A stretch of DNA of 64,000 nt from the NCBI RefSeq assembly GCF_002575655.3, contig NC_053040.3, positions 153,947,148 to 154,011,147 on the forward strand. The letters run 5' to 3'. The position numbers were made by a program, and so were the translations under genes. The notes beneath the pieces were generated by a model that was not told where the DNA came from, made no database searches, and worked only from the letters and a program-made list of their open reading frames with translations. Source of the DNA: Aegilops tauschii subsp. strangulata. Lineage: Eukaryota; Streptophyta; Magnoliopsida; Poales; Poaceae. Shown here piece by piece: positions 58,395 through 64,000 of the stretch. Position 1 is the first letter of the stretch; the number at the start of each line of letters is the position of its first letter.

Positions 58395-58609
58395 AACTCC
58401 CGACCGTTCGATCTGCGAGCATCCCAGACTGAACGTTTTGTTCGGGACGGGAGGGAGCATGGACCGAACAACAACTCGTTCGGGAGGAGATCGCCCTAGC
58501 GCGAACGCCCCACCCATCGGGCCCTTCAGGCCTTTTCCTACGAAAAGCAAAACAAAAAAATAAATAAAGCCCATATTAAGTTATGACTAGTTTTTTTTAG
58601 GCAAAGTCA

Positions 58610-60760
58610 TGACTAGTAAAAGGCCCAGTTTTTCTGTGCACAACAAAATTGCTGTGGACTTTTGCAATTCTATGAAAAAAATTACCATGTTCAAGTTTAT
58701 ATTTTAAAAAATGGCTCAAAAAAAAGGAAGAAGTCATGGCAATCTGCATCTCAACAGTACGAAAAATTGCCATCAGTATGATGTTTATAAAAAAAATGAA
58801 AAGTTGCCATGAAGTGATATGGTGAAAGAAGTTCTCTCCAGACACATAGAAAATTTTCGGAAAAAGAATGGAGAAAACATCTTAAGTTGTGATGATATCG
58901 TACATGTAATCCCCATGGCAAAACAAATTTCAAAGGATCAAAACGTTTTGCCATGGCAAAAAGAAATTTGAAAGAACAAACTCATCGTGTTCTGAATCTA
59001 ATTTGTAATGGCCATGACAAACATTCTTCGGATGGACATGGCAAAAAGACAAGACTAACCATGGCAAAAAATGCATTTAGTTGCCATGGAAAAAAACTTC
59101 TATCAACAATACTGATTTTAGTTGCCATGGCAAGTTTGCCATGTTTTTTAACATCTTAGGTTGCCATGTTTTTGAATATCTTTATTTGCCATAGCAAGTT
59201 TGCCATTTTTTTGAACATCTTAGTTAAAGAAAGTTTGCATGTTTGCCATGTTTTTGTACAAACTTAATTAAAAAAGAATTTTGCCATGTTTTTGCACATC
59301 TTAAATTTGCCATGGCAAGTTTACGAATGTTTTAACATCTACAACGTTGGCATTTTTCTGAACATCTTTAGTTGCCATGGCAAGTTTGCATGTTTGTGAA
59401 CATGTTAATTAAAAGAAGTTTGCCATGTTTTTGGACAAAACTTAATTAAAAGAAATTACCATGTTTTTCAACATATTAAAGTTTGCCATGTTTTTGAACA
59501 TTTTAAAATGCAATGGCAAATTTGCCATATTTTTTAACATCTTATGTTGCCATGGCAAAGATTGCCATGTTTTGAACATCTATAACTTTGCCATAGCAAG
59601 TTTGCATGTTTTTGAACATGTTAACTAAAGAAGTTTGCCATGGCATAAAATGGAGTTAAATTTGTCATAGCAAAAATGGTTTAATTTTTGCCATGGCAAA
59701 AATGTAGTACTTTTGCCATGGAAAATAAATTAAAAAATACCATGGCTACACAAATATATTTAAGATGCTACATAGTAAAACTTGCCATGTTCTACAAATG
59801 TAAATTTGCCATAATATTTAAATTAATTTTCCATGCTCTTTACAATAAATTTTCCATGGCAACTAAAAATAAAATTTCCAATGGCAACTAAAACTAAAAT
59901 TTGCCATGTGAAAAATAAAAGTATTTTTTCCATGGCAAAAAATGAAGTTAAATTTGCCATGACAAAAATGGAGTAAAAAATTGCCATGGCAAAAAATGGA
60001 GTAATTTTTCCATGGAAAATAAATTAAAAAACTGCCATGGCTATGCAAGTATACTTGCCGGGCTACATAGTTAAATTTGCCATGTTCTGGAAATGTAAAT
60101 TTGCCATCATATTTAAAACAAAATTTCCATGCTCTTTACAATAAATTTGACATGGAAATTTAACAAAAAAAATTGCCATGGAAACTTAAACTAAAATTTG
60201 CCGTGTGGATAAAGGTATTTTTTCCATGGCAAAAAATGGAGTAAAATTTGCCAAACAAGGGCGCGACAGAAGTTGTGGATGTACTTAACATTCAGAAAAA
60301 TTGCCATCGTGATTTACTAAATATTCTTTTGCCATGTTTAAATAATTAAATTTACCATGCATCATAAACTTAATTTCCCATGGTCATTTACTAAAAATTG
60401 CCATTGTCCTGGCTAAAAAAATGTTGCCAAGCGAAATACATGAAACTAAAAAATGCCATGATGTACGAACTAAAATTGCCATGATCAATTTCTAAACTTA
60501 CCAAGATCAAATGAAAAAAAAGTTGCCATGGTTACTTAATGAGAAATTAAAACTTGCCATGATCTTTGAACAAAATTTGCCATGGTCAAATGAAAATAGA
60601 GTTGCCATGGTTAAATTTAGAAATTCGCCATGATTCCTGAACTAAAATTTCCATTTTTATTTGCCGAAAAAATTGCCTTCGTCTTGGCAATAGAAGTTAA
60701 TTCGCCATGTCAAATAAATTTTTTAAATTGGCATGGCAATAAAAAATGTTTGCCCATAGT
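58610..60760. repeat. Dense array of TTGCCATGGCAA palindromes and half-sites
   Basis: Over about 2.1 kb the half-site TTGCCAT and its complement ATGGCAA occur dozens of times, often fused as the full 12-bp palindrome. Spacers of 15-40 bp are AT-rich and carry secondary words such as 'gtttttgaacatctta'. There is no fixed period, so it is not a simple satellite. Apparent ORFs here (for example 58953-59159 and 59863-60048) arise from the ATG inside the motif. Confidence 0.9.
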
Positions 60761-61020
60761 ATGCTCGATCAATGATTGTAGACTGTTTCTTCTTCAATTG
60801 CATGGCCATATGTACTGAACCAATCAACCAAAAATGCATGCATGGACTCGATGGATCACTCCGACAGTAAATGAACATGACATTACTGAACCAAAATAGA
60901 GATTGTCTGAAACGATCAATTAGATTTGATTGAATCAACATGAAAGCAAGTGCAAAAACACAATTAAAACAAAAGCATGGCAAATACTGAAACAACATCG
61001 GTGGAATGGATTGATTAATC

Positions 61021-61627
61021 AGACTTGCAGCTTCAACAAATTTCGTAGCAATGAGACGGACAGATGCATCTTGTACCTCGAGCAAGCCTGAAATGGAGGG
61101 GTCGATGACTGACGACGCCGTTGATACACTCGTAGCAGAAGCGGGAGCGACTGCCACTGCCACTCGACGTCCTCCATAGCCGCCGGCTCTCCTCAGCGAC
61201 CGTGTGCGACGACGGGAGCACCCAGCACTTTCCTCACCTCTATTGATTATCTTCTAAAAATCCAGCAATCAGCAGGACGGCAACTCGTCTCGGGAAAACT
61301 CACATTAGTTAGTAGAAGAACTGGAACGGGAGAGGCGTGGGCACGATTCATACCTCAGAAAGGAGCTGCACAATTTGTAGAACGCGCGGCGAGATGTAAG
61401 CCTGTAGAACACACTCCACTTCTCTAGAACGGGTGCCGTGCCTACCCCTTCTCCACGCCGGCGGCACGGTGGCCGGTACCTCGTCCTTGCGGCAACGCGG
61501 TGGCTTGCATCTCCTCCCGGCGGCGCGGTAGCCGCCACGCCATGCCTGTAGCTTTGAGGAGCTTGGCGCTCATGGCCGTCGCGGGGAACGAGGCGGCTGG
61601 CTCCCGCATGGAAGCCGAAGGCGCATC
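61021..61627 (-). other. GC-richer, gene-like stretch inside D2
   Basis: The minus-strand frame 61163-60990 (MAVAVAPASATSV ... DPSISGLLEVQDASVRLIATKFVEAASL) and the Arg-rich frames near 61240-61540 look like exonic plant sequence but match no family I recognise. It is continuous with 63416-63840 once the solo LTR S2 is removed. It may be a captured gene fragment. Confidence 0.3.
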
Positions 61628-63410
61628 TGTTGGGGAACGTAGCAGAAATTCAAAATTTTCTACGCATCACCAAGATCAATCTATGGAGTAATCTAGCATC
61701 GAGGGGAAGGGGAGTGCATCTACATACCATTGTAGATCGCGATGCGGAAGCGTTGCAAGAACGCGGATGAAGGAGTCGTACTCGTAGCGATTCAGATCGC
61801 GGTTGATTCCTATCTAAGCGCCGAACCACGGCGCCTCTGCGTTCAACACACGTGCAGCCCGGTGACGTCTCCCACGCCTTGATCCAGCAAGGAGAGAGGG
61901 AGAGGTCGGGGAAGACTCCGTCCAGCAGCAGCACAACGGCATGGTGGTGATGGAGGAGCGTGGTACTCCATCAGGGCTTCGCCAAGCACTGCGAGAGACG
62001 AGGAGGGAGAGGGGTAGGGCTGCGCCAAAGAGAGAGATGTTCTCGTGTCTATGGCAGCTCCAAAACCCCCACTATATATAGGGGAGGGGGAGGGGCTGCG
62101 CCCCCATCTAGGGTTCCCCCCCAAGGGGTGCGGCCAGCCCTAGATGGGACTTGGGGGGCGGCCAAAGGGGGGGGGAGAGGGGGGGCGCCCCACTAGATGG
62201 GCCTTAGGCCCATCTGAGACTAGGGTTTCCCCCTTCCCCCCCTTCCTGCGCCCTGGGCCCCTTGTGGGAGGCGCACCAGCCCACCTAGGGGCTGGTCCCT
62301 TCCCACACTTGGCCCACGCAGCCCTCTGGGGCTGGTGGCCCCACTTGGTGGACCCCCGGGACCCTCCCGGTGGTCCCGGTACGTTACCGATAGCACCCGA
62401 AACTTTTCCGGTGACCAAAACAGGACTTCCCATATATAAATCTTTACCTCCGGACCATTCCGGAACTCCTCGTGACGTCCGGGATCTCATCCGGGACTCC
62501 GAACAACATTCGGTAACCACGTATATCTATTCCCTATAACCCTAGCGTCATCGAACCTTAAGTGTGTAGACCCTACGGGTTCGGGAACCATGCAGACATG
62601 ACCGATACGTTCTCCGGCCAATAACCAACAGCGGGATCTGGATACCCATGTTGGCTCCCACATGTTCCACGATGATCTCATCGGATGAACCACGATGTCG
62701 GGGATTCAATCAATCCCGTATACAATTCCCTTTGTCAATCAGTATGTTACTTGCCCGAGATTCGATCGTCAGTATCCCGATACCTTGTTCAATCTCGTTA
62801 CCGGCAAGTCTCTTTACTCGTTCCGTAACACATCATCCCGTGATCAACTCCTTGGTCACATTGTGCACATTATGATGATGTCCTACCGAGTGGGCCCAGA
62901 GATACCTCTCCGTTTACACGGAGTGACAAATCCCAGTCTCGATTCGTGCCAACCCAACAGACACTTTCGGAGATACCTGTAGCGCACCTTTATAGCCACC
63001 CAGTTACGTTGTGACGTTTGGTACACCCAAAGCATTCCTACGGTATCCGGGAGTTGCACAATCTCATGGTCTAAGGAAATGACACTTGACATTAGAAAAG
63101 CTCTGAGCAAACGAACTACACGATCTTGTGCTAGGCTTAGGATTGGGTCTTGTCCATCACATCATTCTTCTAATGATGTGATCCCGTTATCAACGACATC
63201 CAATGTCCATGGTCAGGAAACCGTAACCATCTATTGATCAACGAGCTAGTCAACTAGAGGCTTACTAGGGACATGGTGTTGTCCATGTATCCACACATGT
63301 GTCTGAGTTTCCTATCAATACAATTTTAGCATGGATAATAAACGATTATCATGAACAAGGAAATATAATAATAACCAATTTATTATTGCCTCTAGGGCAT
63401 ATTTCTAACA
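61628..63410 (-). mobile_element. S2: solo Copia LTR, reverse orientation, inside D2
   Basis: A single 1783-bp LTR. On the minus strand it starts TGTTAGAAATATGCCC and ends in the TTCCCCAACA type end, as do Angela/BARE/WIS-like Triticeae Copia families. A perfect GCATC target duplication lies at 61623-61627 and 63411-63415. A TATA motif (tatatata) is near 62073-62080. No internal sequence is present, so it is the product of LTR-LTR recombination. ORFs inside are by-products. Confidence 0.94.
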
Positions 63411-63415
63411 GCATC

Positions 63416-64000
63416 AGGGTGGTCCACGTACCTCGCCGGATCTGCCCTCCCCCTGCGTCGCCCACCGCCTCTCCCCCCATCTCCCTCTCGCCGCTCCTCT
63501 CTGCCCGCACCAAACACCAACTTCGACGGCATCGGCGGCGCACGAGGTGGATAGGTAGTGGCCGCACCTCCTCATCGCCCAGCCGCCGCCGGAACTTGCC
63601 ATGCTCCTCCCCGAGGCCGCCGCGGGACCTGCAGGGCTCCTCTCCGCGCGCCTGCCGCAGGCTTGCCATGCTCCCCACGCGGGGGCGTCGAGGGAACTGC
63701 GTGCCTCCTCGTCTCGCGGTAGCCGTCGATGCGCGCGGCGGAGGCGGTGGTCGGGGCGGGAGGTGATCTGCGGTCGATGTTGGCGATGGCGGCGAGAATG
63801 TGCAGCAGAGTGAGCAGAGGTGTGGTTGGGGAAAGGATAAGAGAGAGAGACAGACTGAGGCGTTCGGGGTCAGTAGTATCGGGCCCGAACGAGTTTTTTG
63901 CGTGACCTGGCAACCCAGCCGATTTAAGATTCGTACTATAGATCTGACGACGCAGGAGGCGTTCGGACGGAAACATAAAAATGCAGCGCGTTCGGGAGTT
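63416..64000. other. Right portion of D2, GC-rich then terminal
   Basis: 63420-63800 is CCGCC-rich with competing open frames on both strands (for example 63572-63976 minus), none recognised. From 63850 the sequence takes on the terminal CGTTCGG style and ends in the candidate inverted repeat at 63992-64000. Confidence 0.4.

Larger units (their letters stand above)
58395..64000. mobile_element. D2: putative large DNA transposon, right edge at or beyond window end
   Basis: AACTCCCGA at 58395-58403 is mirrored by its reverse complement at 63992-64000, the last bases of the window. AACTCGTTCGGG at 58473-58484 is mirrored at 63884-63895, at a similar distance from each end (78 and about 105 bp). 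The termini share a CGTTCGG-rich style unlike the rest of the window. The interior has a long palindromic motif array (58610-60760), GC-rich gene-like stretches and a solo LTR. Class is uncertain: Mutator-like or another subterminal-repeat-rich type. No transposase was seen and the target duplication cannot be tested because the right flank is missing. Confidence 0.4.

Noticed and set aside
58953..59159. Several short ORFs within the palindrome array
   Set aside because: The motif itself contains ATG and yields repetitive peptides such as MAK and CHGK.

Overview
This window looks like nuclear DNA of a Triticeae grass (wheat, goatgrass, rye or barley group). The evidence is long stacks of nested Copia and Gypsy LTR retrotransposons with familiar Triticeae LTR ends, a Stowaway MITE with the CTCCCTCCGT terminus, a CACTA transposon, and two ordinary plant genes with plant-type introns. 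There is no prokaryotic or organellar signal. I cannot assign species or chromosome from the sequence alone.

Left stack, 1-22603. This is a five-level nest. A Gypsy element (G2), of which only the 3' tail and LTR are visible at 21391-22603, was hit by a Copia element (C1, 1-21390, left edge outside the window). C1 was hit by a reverse-oriented, protease-only Gypsy element (G1, 1950-16824). G1 was hit by an element with 523-bp LTRs (L1, 5528-13060) whose only long coding region runs antisense to it and keeps four exons with clean splice sites. That antisense gene was in turn hit by a Gypsy LTR that is now solo (S1, 9214-10732). Target-site duplications, or paralogous empty sites elsewhere in the window, support most of these joins.

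Right stack, 22604-48840. An unassigned GC-rich repeat was hit by a Gypsy element (G3, 23209-48720, perfect CGTAA duplication). The gag frame of G3 was split by a 16.9-kb CACTA transposon (D1, 27145-44052, TCG duplication, gag codons continuous across the join). D1 shows no transposase but carries a captured, still recognisably spliced B3-domain gene (41056-43207). It also contains a Gypsy remnant (G4, 35302-39941) that was hit by a second Copia element (C2, 27902-35301). One deletion appears to have removed the left part of G4 together with the start of C2's 5' LTR.

Gene island, about 49400-57500. There are two intact host genes in convergent orientation. The first is a stress-associated A20/AN1 zinc-finger protein very like rice SAP8 (CDS 50867-51394, plus strand, with a 5'-UTR intron). 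The second is a 12-exon gene for a GH127/DUF1680 beta-L-arabinofuranosidase-like secreted protein of 876 residues (52756-57383, minus strand), which has a Stowaway MITE in intron 4. The SAP8 promoter holds two DRE-type cores flanking an ABRE-type core, in keeping with a stress-induced gene.

Right end, 58395-64000. This is a putative large DNA transposon (D2) whose termini look like short inverted repeats. It contains about 2.1 kb densely packed with the palindrome TTGCCATGGCAA and its halves, and is interrupted by a solo Copia LTR (S2, 61628-63410, GCATC duplication). No RNA genes, CRISPR arrays or plasmid-type features were seen. Element labels (C1, G1 and so on) are local to this report; family names need comparison with a Triticeae repeat library.
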